This document shows, in pieces, positions 1-9,036 of a stretch of DNA of 63,154 nucleotides. The stretch is from assembly GCA_964493515.1 (NCBI GenBank), contig CAZBNJ010000004.1:1-63154 (forward strand), given 5' to 3'. The stretch is from CANRIN01 sp964493515. GTDB lineage: Bacteria > Bacillota > Clostridia > Oscillospirales > JAAYOS01. The notes beneath the pieces are model-generated. The model did not search any database and was not told where the DNA came from. It saw only the letters and a list, made by a program, of their open reading frames with translations. A program made the translations under genes and the position numbers. Position 1 is the first letter of the stretch; the number at the start of each line of letters is the position of its first letter.

Positions 1-19
1 TGTTTTGGAGGTATTGTCT

Positions 20-571
20 TTGAAAACCGCAAACATTATCACACTTATCCGCATCGCGATGATACCGTTTTTCATCGCGGCTTGGTACTTTCTGCCGTGG
101 TATGTGGCGTTCACGCTGTTTGTCATCGCGTGCGCGAGCGACAAGTTGGACGGATATCTCGCGCGGAGGTATAACCAGGTCACCACATTCGGCAAGTTTA
201 TTGACCCGCTTGCGGATAAGCTGCTGATATGCTCGGCGCTCATGCTGCTCGTGTCGAACGGTACGGTGGGCGCCATCGCGGCGATAATCATAATCTCGCG
301 AGAGTTTATCGTCACATCGCTGCGCGTCGTGGCGATGAGCGAAGGGCGAGTGCTCGCCGCGTCGATAAGCGGCAAGGTGAAGATGGTGGTACAGTGCGTC
401 GGCATCGGCGCGCTGCTCACTCCGCTGTTTTTCGAGGGAGGAGCGCTCGCGAGTGGCGCCGCGTTCAATATACGATACAACGAATTGATTTCATGGGTGG
501 TCGCCGCTGTAACGCTTTGGTCGGGCATCGAATACTGTATTAAGAACCGGGATGTGATAAGCAGTTTCTAA
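20..571 (+). CDS. pgsA: CDP-diacylglycerol--glycerol-3-phosphate 3-phosphatidyltransferase
   Basis: This integral membrane enzyme makes phosphatidylglycerol phosphate from CDP-diacylglycerol and glycerol-3-phosphate, the committed step to phosphatidylglycerol and cardiolipin. The CDP-alcohol phosphatidyltransferase signature D-x2-DG-x2-AR-x8-G-x3-D-x3-D is intact near residues 40-70, and hydrophobic helices follow. The frame is open from base 5, but a GGAGGT Shine-Dalgarno at 7-12 points to the TTG at 20, giving 183 residues with the usual MKTANIITLIRI-type N-terminus. It is followed 18 bases later by cysE. The N-terminal start is inferred; the family is clear. Confidence 0.93.
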   Translation: MKTANIITLIRIAMIPFFIAAWYFLPWYVAFTLFVIACASDKLDGYLARRYNQVTTFGKFIDPLADKLLICSALMLLVSNGTVGAIAAIIIISREFIVTSLRVVAMSEGRVLAASISGKVKMVVQCVGIGALLTPLFFEGGALASGAAFNIRYNELISWVVAAVTLWSGIEYCIKNRDVISSF

Positions 572-589
572 ACCGGGAGGTCTTTTACA

Positions 590-1255
590 GTGTTTTTTGC
601 GAAAATGCGCGCCGATCTGCGTTCGATACGAGAGCGTGACCCTGCGGCGCGAAATTCGGCGGAAATATTTTTTCTCTACTCGGGATTTCACGCGGTGCTC
701 TATTACCGACTGAGCCATCGGCTGTTCAGGATGCACCTGAAGGGGCTTGCGCGATGGGTCTCACAGCTCGGACGGTTCTTCACCGGCATTGAGATACACC
801 CGTGTGCGGAGATAGGCAGAGGGCTTTTCATCGACCACGGCATGGGCGTTGTGATAGGCGAGACCTGCGTCATCGGCGACCGAGTGACGATATATCAGGG
901 CGTGACGCTCGGCGGCACCGGAAAGCACGCGGGCAAGCGCCATCCGACGATAGGCGACGGTGTGGTCATCGGCGCGGGCGCGAAGGTGCTCGGCCCGTTT
1001 ACCGTCGGCGACGGCGCGAAGATAGCGGCGGGCGCGGTGGTGCTCGATGAGATACCGTCCGGTGCGACGGCGGTGGGAGTGCCGGCGCGGGTGGTCAGGA
1101 TAAACGGCGAGCGGGTGGACTCGCGCGCAAGTGAGCTTGACCAGATACACATGCCCGATCCGGTCGCGCAGGAGCTGTGCAGACTGCGGGTGCGAATTGA
1201 GGCGCTCGAGAAATCTTTGCAGGACAAAACAGACACGGAGGTCGATGATATATGA
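590..1255 (+). CDS. cysE: Serine O-acetyltransferase
   Basis: It acetylates L-serine with acetyl-CoA to give O-acetylserine, the acceptor for sulfide in cysteine synthesis. The 221-residue protein has a helical N-terminal region and then a left-handed beta-helix of hexapeptide repeats, with the conserved stretch FIDHGMGVVIGE and a glycine-rich QGVTLGGTGK loop. It starts at GTG 590 with GGGAGG at 575-580. Its end overlaps the cysS start by 4 bases (ATGA), so the two are translationally coupled. That pairing supplies cysteine next to the enzyme that charges it to tRNA. Confidence 0.93.
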   Translation: MFFAKMRADLRSIRERDPAARNSAEIFFLYSGFHAVLYYRLSHRLFRMHLKGLARWVSQLGRFFTGIEIHPCAEIGRGLFIDHGMGVVIGETCVIGDRVTIYQGVTLGGTGKHAGKRHPTIGDGVVIGAGAKVLGPFTVGDGAKIAAGAVVLDEIPSGATAVGVPARVVRINGERVDSRASELDQIHMPDPVAQELCRLRVRIEALEKSLQDKTDTEVDDI

Positions 1256-2643
1256 TAGTTTATAACACTTTGAGCCGCAAAAAGGAGGAGTTCAAGCCGC
1301 TGGAGGGGAACACCGTCCGTATGTACTCCTGCGGCCCGACCGTCTACGGCTACGCGCACATCGGAAACCTGCGCACCTATGTGTTTATGGACGAGCTGCG
1401 CCGTGTTCTGAAGTGGAACGGCTACAAGCTGAAGCACGCGATGAACATAACCGACGTCGGACACCTTGTCAGCGATTCGGACGACGGCGAGGACAAGATG
1501 GCAAAGACCGCCCGCGAGCAGAAAAAGACGCCGTGGGAGATCGCGGCTTTCTACACCGAGCAGTTTTTCAAGGACATAGACAGCCTGAACATCGGCCGAC
1601 CCGAGATAATCTGCAAGGCGACCGACCACATCCCCGAGATGATAGACTACGTTGTCAAGCTCCAGGAGCGCGGATACGGCTACGAGACCTCCGACGGCAT
1701 CTACTTCGACATTGGAAAGCTGCCGAACTACGGATGCCTTAGCCGCGCGAATCTCGAGGAGCAGCAGGCGGGCGCACGCGTTGAAGTCAACACCGAGAAG
1801 CGCCATCCCGCCGACTTCGCGCTGTGGAAGAAGGCGCCCAAGGAGCACATCATGCAGTGGGAATCGCCGTGGGGAATGGGCTACCCGGGCTGGCACATCG
1901 AGTGCAGCGCGATGGGACTGAAGTATCTCGGCGAGGAGTTTGACATCCACACCGGCGGCGCGGACGCGATACCGATACACCACGAAAACGAGATAGCGCA
2001 GTGCGAGGGACTGTTTGGACACCCGGCGGCGCGGACGTGGATGCACGGCGAGTTTTTGCAGGTGGACGGAGGAAAGATGTCCAAGTCGCTCGGCAACGTC
2101 TACACCGTAGACGAGCTTCGCAGTCGCGGATATGACCCGCTCGACTACCGCTTCTTCTGCCTTTCCGCGCACTATCGCAACAAGCTGAACTTTACCTTTG
2201 AGGGCATGGACGGTGCCAAGTCGGGTCTGAAAAACCTTCGTGCGGCAACGGCTGCGCACAAGGGGGCTGCAGGCAGACTGTCCGACGCCGAGCGCGCCGA
2301 GCTGATGGGCGCGTTTGAGGAAGCGATAAACGACGACCTTAACATTCCGAAGGCGCTGGGCGTGGTCTGGAACGCGGCCCGTCGCGGCGAGAAATCGAAC
2401 GATGTCTACGAGCTGCTCGTAAAGTTCGATGAGATACTCGGCATAGACATCGCGCGCGAGCCGGAGAAGAAGGAAGAGGACGAGTTTGTCCCCGATGCCG
2501 AGACGCAGGCGCTCATCGATGCCCGAACCGCCGCGAAGAAGGCGAAGAACTGGGCGGAGGCTGACCGCATCCGCGACGAGCTTGCCGCAAAGGGCATAAA
2601 ACTCATCGACACTCCCGCCGGAGTGAAGGCAGTAAAGGAATAA
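1252..2643 (+). CDS. cysS: Cysteine--tRNA ligase
   Basis: This class I aminoacyl-tRNA synthetase charges tRNA-Cys. The HIGH motif appears as HIGN at residues 36-39 and KMSKS is intact. The zinc site that recognises the cysteine thiol is visible: Cys27 in MYSCGPTV, a cysteine in HIECS, and the histidine and glutamate in IHHENEIAQ. The length of 463 residues is normal. It overlaps cysE by 4 bases and is followed 4 bases later by polA. Confidence 0.97.
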   Translation: MIVYNTLSRKKEEFKPLEGNTVRMYSCGPTVYGYAHIGNLRTYVFMDELRRVLKWNGYKLKHAMNITDVGHLVSDSDDGEDKMAKTAREQKKTPWEIAAFYTEQFFKDIDSLNIGRPEIICKATDHIPEMIDYVVKLQERGYGYETSDGIYFDIGKLPNYGCLSRANLEEQQAGARVEVNTEKRHPADFALWKKAPKEHIMQWESPWGMGYPGWHIECSAMGLKYLGEEFDIHTGGADAIPIHHENEIAQCEGLFGHPAARTWMHGEFLQVDGGKMSKSLGNVYTVDELRSRGYDPLDYRFFCLSAHYRNKLNFTFEGMDGAKSGLKNLRAATAAHKGAAGRLSDAERAELMGAFEEAINDDLNIPKALGVVWNAARRGEKSNDVYELLVKFDEILGIDIAREPEKKEEDEFVPDAETQALIDARTAAKKAKNWAEADRIRDELAAKGIKLIDTPAGVKAVKE

Positions 2644-2647
2644 TAAC

Positions 2648-5287
2648 ATGAAACTGATGCTGCTCGACGGCTCAAACCTTGTCCATCGCGCGTATTACGG
2701 TATCCGTCCGTTCACAACGTCGGATGGCCTGCACACCAACGCCATCTACGGCTTTTTCTCGACACTGCTGAAACTCTTGGAGGAGGAGAAACCGGATGGG
2801 ATACTGGTCGCGTTTGACACGAGCGCTCCGACCAAGCGAAAGCTCGCGTTCGAGGCGTACAAGGCGCAGCGCGCTCCGCAGGATCCCGAGCTTTCCGAGC
2901 AGTGGGAGCCGATAAACGAACTGCTCGACGCGTGCGGGATACGCCATTTCGCTACCGACGGCTACGAGGCGGACGACATAATCGGCACGCTCAGCCGCAT
3001 GAACGCCGAGGCGGGCGGTGAGACTCTGGTCGTCAGCGGCGACCGCGATATGCTTCAGCTGACAAGCGCGGAGGTCTCGGTAAAATATGTCTCGACCGTA
3101 AAGGGTCAGACCACGACCAAGCTGTACACTCCCGAGAGCTTCGAGGAGGAGTACGGCTTTGAGCCTATCCGCCTGATAGACCTGAAAGCACTGATGGGAG
3201 ACGCGTCGGACAACATTCCCGGCGTCGCGGGCATAGGCAAAAAGGGCGCGACCGACCTGATAACGGCATTCGGCACGCTCGATGGCGTGTATGAGAACCT
3301 CGACGACCCGCGCATCAAGCCGGGTATGCGCGCAAAGCTGGAGAGCGGCCGCGACATGGCGTATCAGAGCTACGAGCTTGCGACCATCGACCGCGCCATG
3401 CCGCTCGACTTCGGCCCGACCGACCTGGGTCCCGCAAACTTCGACCGCGCCGCGCTGTACAAGCTGTTCCTACGGCTCGAATTCCGCGCGTTTATCCAGA
3501 AGCTCGGGCTGTCGGCGGAGGACGGCGAGCCTTCGGATGTCGAGCCGTCCGCGCCGCAACGGGTGTATGAGCGGTTGGAACTGGACAAGAACAGCATAAG
3601 CGAGCTACTGTCGCTCGACCGCGCGGCGGTAGCGTGGCAGCCTGGACTGGATGTGTTCTGCGTCGCGACGGAGGGAAAGACGATGCTCGTTCGCGGGCAG
3701 AACTTCTCATCCGACGGCTATTCGTCGCTGCTGAGAGACTTCTTCGGCGGCGAAACAAAAAAGATAGTCCACGGCTCGAAATCGCTATATCGCGAGCTTT
3801 TGGAGGCGGATATCGAGCCGAAAAATTTCATATTTGACACCGAGCTTGCGGCGTATCTCATCGACCCGTCGCTCGGCAAATATCCGATAGACCGCGTGGC
3901 GCTCGGCTATCTGCACCGCGACATACCGACCGTGGACGCGTACAGCGAGCCGGATTGCTTCGGGGCGCTTGCGGACTGTTCGGGCGCGATAGACGCGATA
4001 AGCGCCCACGCCGAGGCGACACTCGCGCTTGCGGACACGCTCTCGCCGAAGATAGAGGAGCTTGGGATGCACTCGCTGCTTGTCGACCTGGAACAGCCGC
4101 TCGCGCTGGTGCTTGCCGAGATGGAGCGCAGCGGTATGTCGCTGGACACGGCGGCGATACGCGCGTTTGGGGACAGCCTCGCCGAGCGGATAGCCGACAT
4201 CGAGAAGCAGATATTCGCCTATTCGGAGGGCGAGTTCAACATAAATTCGACCAAGGCGCTCGGCGAGCTGCTGTTTGAAAAGCTCGGACTTCCGCCCGCG
4301 AAGAAGACCAAGTCGGGCTATTCGACCGACGCGGACACGCTTGGCAAGCTGCGCTCGCAGCACCCGATAATCGACCTGATACTCGAGTACCGCCAGCTCA
4401 CCAAACTGAAATCGACCTACTGCGACGGACTTCTCAAGGTGGTGGACGACGATGGCCGTGTCCGCACGACCTTCAACATGACCGCGACGGTGACCGGACG
4501 TCTCAGCTCCACCGACCCGAATTTGCAGAACATTCCGGTGCGCCGCGAGCTTGGGACCGAGATACGGCGCTGTTTCAAGGCGGCGGACGGCTGCGTATTC
4601 GTCGATGCCGACTATTCGCAGATAGAGCTGCGGATACTCGCGCACATTGCCGACGACGAGGCGATGATATCCGCATTCAACAGCGGCGACGACATCCACA
4701 CGATAACCGCGTCGCAGGTGTTCGGCGTGCCGCAGGATGAGGTGACCGGCGACGAACGCCGCCGCGCAAAGGCGGTCAACTTTGGGATAGTCTACGGAAT
4801 TTCGGCGTTTTCACTCGCCGACGACATCGGCGTGTCCAACGCCGAGGCAAAGCAGTATATCGACAGCTATCTGGGGCACTACCACGGGATTCGTGAGTAT
4901 ATGGAGCGCTCGCGCGAATCGGCAAAGGAACTGGGATATGTCACGACGATACTCGGGCGCAGACGATATCTGCCCGAATTGCAGTCGAAAAACTTCAATC
5001 TGCGCTCATTCGGCGAACGTGCTGCGATGAACGCGCCGATACAGGGCAGCGCGGCGGATGTGATTAAGCTCGCGATGATACGCGTCCGCGACCGCCTACG
5101 CCGCGAGATACCGGAGGCAAAGCTCGTGCTGCAGGTACACGACGAGCTTATCGTCGAGACGCCGGAAGCGCGCGCGGAGGAGGTGCAGCGCCTGCTGTGC
5201 GAGGAGATGCAGGCGGTCATGCCGCTGAAAGTGCCGCTCATCGCCGACGCCGCGTGCGGAAAGACCTGGTACGACGCGAAGGATTAA
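2648..5287 (+). CDS. polA: DNA polymerase I
   Basis: It fills repair gaps and removes RNA primers at Okazaki fragments. Residues 1-290 form the 5'-nuclease domain (ADDIIGT, VVSGDRDMLQL, DASDNIPGVAGIGKKGA). The middle domain has the fold of a 3'-5' exonuclease, but the DxE pair expected in the first exonuclease motif is absent (VAWQPGLDVFCVATEG), so proofreading is probably lost, as in Taq and Bacillus enzymes. The polymerase motifs are intact: A, DADYSQIELR near residue 651; B, RRRAKAVNFGIVYG near 705; C, VHDELIVE near 830. The 879-residue length is usual. A terminator lies just downstream. Confidence 0.97.
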   Translation: MKLMLLDGSNLVHRAYYGIRPFTTSDGLHTNAIYGFFSTLLKLLEEEKPDGILVAFDTSAPTKRKLAFEAYKAQRAPQDPELSEQWEPINELLDACGIRHFATDGYEADDIIGTLSRMNAEAGGETLVVSGDRDMLQLTSAEVSVKYVSTVKGQTTTKLYTPESFEEEYGFEPIRLIDLKALMGDASDNIPGVAGIGKKGATDLITAFGTLDGVYENLDDPRIKPGMRAKLESGRDMAYQSYELATIDRAMPLDFGPTDLGPANFDRAALYKLFLRLEFRAFIQKLGLSAEDGEPSDVEPSAPQRVYERLELDKNSISELLSLDRAAVAWQPGLDVFCVATEGKTMLVRGQNFSSDGYSSLLRDFFGGETKKIVHGSKSLYRELLEADIEPKNFIFDTELAAYLIDPSLGKYPIDRVALGYLHRDIPTVDAYSEPDCFGALADCSGAIDAISAHAEATLALADTLSPKIEELGMHSLLVDLEQPLALVLAEMERSGMSLDTAAIRAFGDSLAERIADIEKQIFAYSEGEFNINSTKALGELLFEKLGLPPAKKTKSGYSTDADTLGKLRSQHPIIDLILEYRQLTKLKSTYCDGLLKVVDDDGRVRTTFNMTATVTGRLSSTDPNLQNIPVRRELGTEIRRCFKAADGCVFVDADYSQIELRILAHIADDEAMISAFNSGDDIHTITASQVFGVPQDEVTGDERRRAKAVNFGIVYGISAFSLADDIGVSNAEAKQYIDSYLGHYHGIREYMERSRESAKELGYVTTILGRRRYLPELQSKNFNLRSFGERAAMNAPIQGSAADVIKLAMIRVRDRLRREIPEAKLVLQVHDELIVETPEARAEEVQRLLCEEMQAVMPLKVPLIADAACGKTWYDAKD

Positions 5288-5291
5288 CAAT

Positions 5292-5326
5292 AAAGGCTCA
5301 TCGAACGCGAGGTTCGGTGAGCCTTT
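5292..5326. terminator. Bidirectional intrinsic terminator between convergent genes
   Basis: A nearly perfect inverted repeat (AAAGGCTCATCGAAC, loop GCGA, then its complement) ends in T's on the plus strand and begins with A's, so it can stop transcription from polA and from the convergent lipoprotein gene. Confidence 0.88.
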
Positions 5327-5330
5327 TGGT

Positions 5331-6872
5331 TTACTGTTCGGTTATTGCGCCGAGCACATAGCTGCCGTAGTAGCTCCACGGTGCGTGCGTGTTGCCTATC
5401 TCCATGCTCGTCATGACGCACACCAGGTCAAGCTCGGGCTGGACGAATATCAGTTGTCCCCACGCGCCCTGGGCGAAGTATGTACGATAGGTCGTTCTGT
5501 CGCCGAAGTCCTTTACCCAGAACTGATAGCCATAGGACGCATAGCCGCCCGACCGCTGATACTGTATCGATGTGCATTCATCCACCCATTCGGCGGGGAT
5601 GAGCTGTTCGCCGTTCCACTGTCCGCGCTGGAGCATCAACTGACCGAACTTCGCCATGTCGCGCGGGTTCATCCTCAGTCCGTTGCCTGCGTCGCATATG
5701 CCCTGGGGATCAAGACCCCACTCGTAGTCGGTTATGCCCATCGGCTCGAACAGATATTCGTCGGCGTATTCGGCAAGCGGACGCCCGACAGCCTTTTCGA
5801 TTATCGCTCCGAGCAGGTGAGTGCCGCCGGTGGTGTAGTTGAAGAAGGTGCCCGGCGTGCGGACTATCGGGCGGGAGAACACATAGTCCACCCAATTCTC
5901 GCTTGTGCGCCATTCCTCCCAGTTCGTGTTTGCGTCGTATTCGTTCCAGCTCATGCCGGAGGTGTGGGTCAGCAGGTGGCGTATCGTCACATCAGCCCAC
6001 GCGCTTGACGGATCTATCTGCGGGAAATACTCGGAGATCGGGCGGTCGAGGTCGGGATCTATGTAGCCCTGTTCGACGGCGAGGCCGAACATGATGGCTG
6101 TCACACTCTTTGAAGCCGAGTGTATGTCTATGAGCGTGGATTCGTCGTAGCCCTCGCGGTACAGCTCGTCCACTATCACACCGTCGCGCACCACAACGAG
6201 GGTGTATATCATTGTCTGCTCCAGCGCGGAGTGGAGACGCTCGAGCACCGCGCTGTCCATGCCGTGGTTCTCGGGAGTGTCATACGACCAGAGATTAAGC
6301 TCATCCTTGGGTATGAGCTCGCAGCCGTCCGCAACGGTGAGAGAATCGAGGATGGATGGGATGTCCGCGTACATGGCGGTGTACTGCTCGCGCTGCGGCT
6401 CGTCAAACTGTACGTCGGAGGGATAGATGGCGACGAGGTGCTCGTTAAAATCGCCCGCCGACCGTATCGCGCCGACAAGTTCGTACTGCGGGTATTGCGA
6501 GTAGTCGACGTCCTCGGGGAAGCTCGTCAGCGTGAACAGCCATCCGCCAAAGCCCGCGTCCTTTGCGGCTTTCTGATAGAAGGACAGCCCGTAAGTCGTG
6601 TCGGTCTCGTCATACTCGACGACATATTCGTCACGCCAGCTTTCGGGCAGTCGGGCGGTGAAAAGCCCCTCCATAAGGTCGCCGCGGCCGGTGGTATAGT
6701 GCGGCGTTATCTCTATGGGTTCGGGGGTGGGAGTGGGCGATGGCGCGACCGGCGTGGACGGAGAGGGCGCGTCAGACGGAGTATTGGACGGTTCGTTCGA
6801 GGTGGACGGCGCGGTCGAGCAGGACGCGAGCATCAAAAACGCGCATATGAGGGCGATAAACTTTCTGGTCAT
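5331..6872 (-). CDS. Beta-lactamase-fold serine hydrolase lipoprotein (class C / esterase type)
   Basis: This is probably an exported serine hydrolase of the class C beta-lactamase/penicillin-binding-protein/esterase superfamily; the substrate cannot be told from sequence. A lipoprotein signal peptide ends in LASC (lipid anchor at Cys18). A Ser/Thr/Pro-rich linker follows, then an N-terminal region of about 140 residues of unknown role, then the hydrolase domain with SxxK as SASK near residue 252. The usual YxN is replaced by YTT in FFNYTTGGTHLLGA. It stands alone, convergent with polA and divergent from the phosphatase gene. Resistance function should not be assumed; many such proteins are D-amino-acid peptidases or esterases. 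Confidence 0.82.
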   Translation of the reverse strand: MTRKFIALICAFLMLASCSTAPSTSNEPSNTPSDAPSPSTPVAPSPTPTPEPIEITPHYTTGRGDLMEGLFTARLPESWRDEYVVEYDETDTTYGLSFYQKAAKDAGFGGWLFTLTSFPEDVDYSQYPQYELVGAIRSAGDFNEHLVAIYPSDVQFDEPQREQYTAMYADIPSILDSLTVADGCELIPKDELNLWSYDTPENHGMDSAVLERLHSALEQTMIYTLVVVRDGVIVDELYREGYDESTLIDIHSASKSVTAIMFGLAVEQGYIDPDLDRPISEYFPQIDPSSAWADVTIRHLLTHTSGMSWNEYDANTNWEEWRTSENWVDYVFSRPIVRTPGTFFNYTTGGTHLLGAIIEKAVGRPLAEYADEYLFEPMGITDYEWGLDPQGICDAGNGLRMNPRDMAKFGQLMLQRGQWNGEQLIPAEWVDECTSIQYQRSGGYASYGYQFWVKDFGDRTTYRTYFAQGAWGQLIFVQPELDLVCVMTSMEIGNTHAPWSYYGSYVLGAITEQ

Positions 6873-6907
6873 TGAAAATCTCCTATCGTCTTGGTGTGTT
6901 ATAGTGT

Positions 6908-6938
6908 ATTATAACACCTGGAGCATGGTTTAAGTCAA
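6908..6938 (-). promoter_or_regulatory. Promoter of the hydrolase lipoprotein gene (TTGACT-N19-TATAAT)
   Basis: Read on the minus strand, TTGACT (6938-6933) and TATAAT (6913-6908) are 19 bases apart. That is longer than the sigma-A optimum, and the spacer holds a partial ACC...GGT dyad. A 19-bp spacer is typical of promoters remodelled by MerR-family activators, but the dyad here is imperfect, so the regulator is only a guess. Confidence 0.55.
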
Positions 6939-6964
6939 GCCGTTTCGGACGGAGAAATACTGAA

Positions 6965-6993
6965 TTGAAAAGTATCTTCCGGTGTGCTATAAT
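6965..6993 (+). promoter_or_regulatory. Sigma-A-type promoter for the phosphatase-rimI-tsaD genes
   Basis: TTGAAA at 6965-6970 and TATAAT at 6988-6993 are separated by exactly 17 bases, about 50 bases before the ATG at 7047. Confidence 0.8.
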
Positions 6994-7046
6994 ATCCGCG
7001 GAGCAGGACATATCCTGCCGCATAAACTGCATTTGAAGGTGACAGG

Positions 7047-7499
7047 ATGACCGCAAACAAGCACATCGAAGTCCTCTTTGTCTGCACGGGGAACACCTGC
7101 CGCAGCCCGATGGCGGAGGGACTGTTCAACCTCAAGACGGAGCGGCTCGGGCTGCCGATGCATGCGTCAAGCTGCGGCATTTCGGCGTTCTCGGTGCCGG
7201 CGAGCGATAAGGCGATCGAAGCCGCGCGCGAGCTTGGCGCAGACATCTCGGGACATATCGCGCGGCAGATAAACGAGTTTATCATCGACTCGGCGGACTA
7301 TGTATTTTGTGTCGGATCGCGGCACGCGCAGGCGATAAAGGACGCTTTTCCCGAGTCGGCGGACAGGATATTCACCCTTTCAAACCACGACATCGCCGAC
7401 CCGTACGGCGGCTCGCTCGACGACTATCGCGCGGCGGCGGATGAGATATCCGACGCGATAGACGCGCTGATTCCCAAACTTGAGGAGAAACTGCGATGA
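7047..7499 (+). CDS. Low-molecular-weight phosphatase, YwlE-like protein-arginine phosphatase
   Basis: The P-loop VCTGNTCRSPMAE (nucleophile Cys13, CX5R) and the DPYGG acid loop near residue 117 place it in the low-molecular-weight tyrosine phosphatase family. A Thr in CTGNTCR, where tyrosine-specific members usually have Ile, plus the DP-aromatic-GG loop, matches YwlE. That enzyme removes phosphate from phospho-arginine and so counteracts the McsB kinase that marks proteins for ClpCP. The 150-residue length fits. It overlaps rimI by 4 bases (ATGA). Arginine specificity is an inference from these residues; mcsA/mcsB are not in the window. Confidence 0.8.
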   Translation: MTANKHIEVLFVCTGNTCRSPMAEGLFNLKTERLGLPMHASSCGISAFSVPASDKAIEAARELGADISGHIARQINEFIIDSADYVFCVGSRHAQAIKDAFPESADRIFTLSNHDIADPYGGSLDDYRAAADEISDAIDALIPKLEEKLR

Positions 7500-7939
7500 T
7501 ACCCTCGATAGTCCCGATGATGCAGAAGCACCTTGACGAGATGGCGGAGATAGAGCAGCAGTGCTTTTCAATGCCGTGGAGCCGCCAAAGCCTTACCGAC
7601 GAGCTTGTCAACGAGTTTGCCTGCTACTTTGTGGCGGAGGACGAGCATGGCTCGGTCGCGGGGTACGCGGGTATGCACCTTATCATCGACGAGGCGTATA
7701 TAACGAATGTCGCCGTGCGCCCCGACTGTCGGCGCAGGGGACTGGCAACGGCGCTTCTCACGCGGCTTGAGCACATCGCAAGGGAGAGCGGGATAGGTCG
7801 TGTCACGCTTGAGGTGAGGGAGTCGAACGACGGCGCGCGAAAATGCTACGAAAACCTGGGTTTTGCGCCGATAGCGGTGCGAAAAGGCTACTATATCGCG
7901 CCTGCCGAGGACGCGATAATATACGAAAAAACTATCTGA
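7496..7939 (+). CDS. rimI: Ribosomal protein S18-alanine N-acetyltransferase
   Basis: This GNAT-fold acetyltransferase is expected to acetylate the N-terminal alanine of ribosomal protein S18. The acetyl-CoA loop is VRPDCRRRGLATALL, and the C-terminal half has the RimI pattern VRESNDGARKCYENLGF followed by a tyrosine-rich tail. The 147-residue length is normal. Its place directly before tsaD is a classic arrangement; the usual tsaE and tsaB are not upstream here. Confidence 0.88.
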   Translation: MIPSIVPMMQKHLDEMAEIEQQCFSMPWSRQSLTDELVNEFACYFVAEDEHGSVAGYAGMHLIIDEAYITNVAVRPDCRRRGLATALLTRLEHIARESGIGRVTLEVRESNDGARKCYENLGFAPIAVRKGYYIAPAEDAIIYEKTI

Positions 7940-7954
7940 AAAGGGACAGATACA

Positions 7955-8983
7955 ATGTTGATTCTTTCGGTCGAAAGCTCATGCGACGAGACCGCGGTCG
8001 CGATAACGCGGGATGGCAGGGAGATACTCAGCGACAAGGTCGCCTCGCAGGTCGAGATGCACGCGCTGTACGGCGGCGTCGTACCCGAGATAGCATCGCG
8101 CAGGCACGCGGAGGCTATCGAGGGACTGTACCGCGAAGCGATACGCGAGGCGGGGATACAGCCGTGCGAGATAGACGCGATAGCCGCGACGTTTGCGCCG
8201 GGGCTTATCGGCGCGCTGCTCGTCGGACTCAACTTTGCGAAGGGACTTGCGTTTTCGCTCGGAAAGCCGCTCGTGCCGGTGCATCACCACAGGGGACATG
8301 TCGCGGCAAACTATCTTGCGCATCCGGAGCTTGAGCCTCCGTTCTGCGCGCTGGTGGCGTCGGGCGGACACACGCTGATACTCGGGGTGGACGGCTACAC
8401 GAGCTATCGCGTGCTCGGCTGCACCCGCGACGACTCGGCGGGCGAAGCGTTCGACAAGGTCGCGCGGGTGATGGGGCTTGGCTATCCCGGAGGAGTCGAG
8501 ATAGACCGCATCGCTGAGGGCTGCGACGAGACTGCGTATAAGCTGCCGAGGGCGAGAGTCAGCGGCTCGCCGCACGACATGAGCTTCAGCGGACTGAAGA
8601 CCGCAATGATAAACATTGTACACAACGCCGAGCAGAAGGGTGAGGAGCTGCGCCTCGGGGATCTCGCGGCGTCGTTTCGCCGCGCGGTCGTGGACGAGAT
8701 AGTGCCGCGGGTTATCGACTGCGCAAAGAGCGAGGGATACAAGACGATAGTGCTCGCGGGAGGCGTCGCGGCAAACGCGCGGCTGCGGGAAATGATCACC
8801 GACGCCGCGAATAGACATGGACTTAAGCTGTACCTGCCGCCGAAAAAGCTGTGCGGCGATGCGGCGGCTATGATAGGCGCGCAGGGATACTACGAGTTTT
8901 TGGCGGGAAATATCGGCGATATGTCGCAAAACGCGTATGCGTCGCTTACTGCTGATTACACGTCGCTTGCCGAGGCAAAATAA
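7955..8983 (+). CDS. tsaD: tRNA N6-threonylcarbamoyladenosine transferase subunit TsaD
   Basis: It transfers threonylcarbamoyl to A37 of ANN-decoding tRNAs, together with TsaB and TsaE. The ASKHA-fold metal motif HHHRGHVAAN is intact near residue 110, the N-terminus VESSCDETAVAI and the late AGGVAANARLR are diagnostic, and 342 residues is the usual length. A more divergent paralogue is encoded at 24364-25302. This copy, next to rimI, is the orthodox one. Confidence 0.96.
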   Translation: MLILSVESSCDETAVAITRDGREILSDKVASQVEMHALYGGVVPEIASRRHAEAIEGLYREAIREAGIQPCEIDAIAATFAPGLIGALLVGLNFAKGLAFSLGKPLVPVHHHRGHVAANYLAHPELEPPFCALVASGGHTLILGVDGYTSYRVLGCTRDDSAGEAFDKVARVMGLGYPGGVEIDRIAEGCDETAYKLPRARVSGSPHDMSFSGLKTAMINIVHNAEQKGEELRLGDLAASFRRAVVDEIVPRVIDCAKSEGYKTIVLAGGVAANARLREMITDAANRHGLKLYLPPKKLCGDAAAMIGAQGYYEFLAGNIGDMSQNAYASLTADYTSLAEAK

Positions 8984-9036
8984 TCATGCTCATAGGTTAG
9001 TTATCGAGACGTTCAGCGGACAGAAAGGAGTTTTTC

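Noticed and set aside
895..2649. Long minus-strand open frame opposite cysE and cysS
   Set aside because: It is a shadow of the GC-rich plus-strand genes; its translation has no recognisable domain, while both plus-strand proteins are complete.
5331..6872. Calling the lipoprotein an antibiotic-resistance beta-lactamase
   Set aside because: Only the SxxK motif is clear, the YxN position is altered and no KTG was identified; the superfamily includes many esterases and peptidases.
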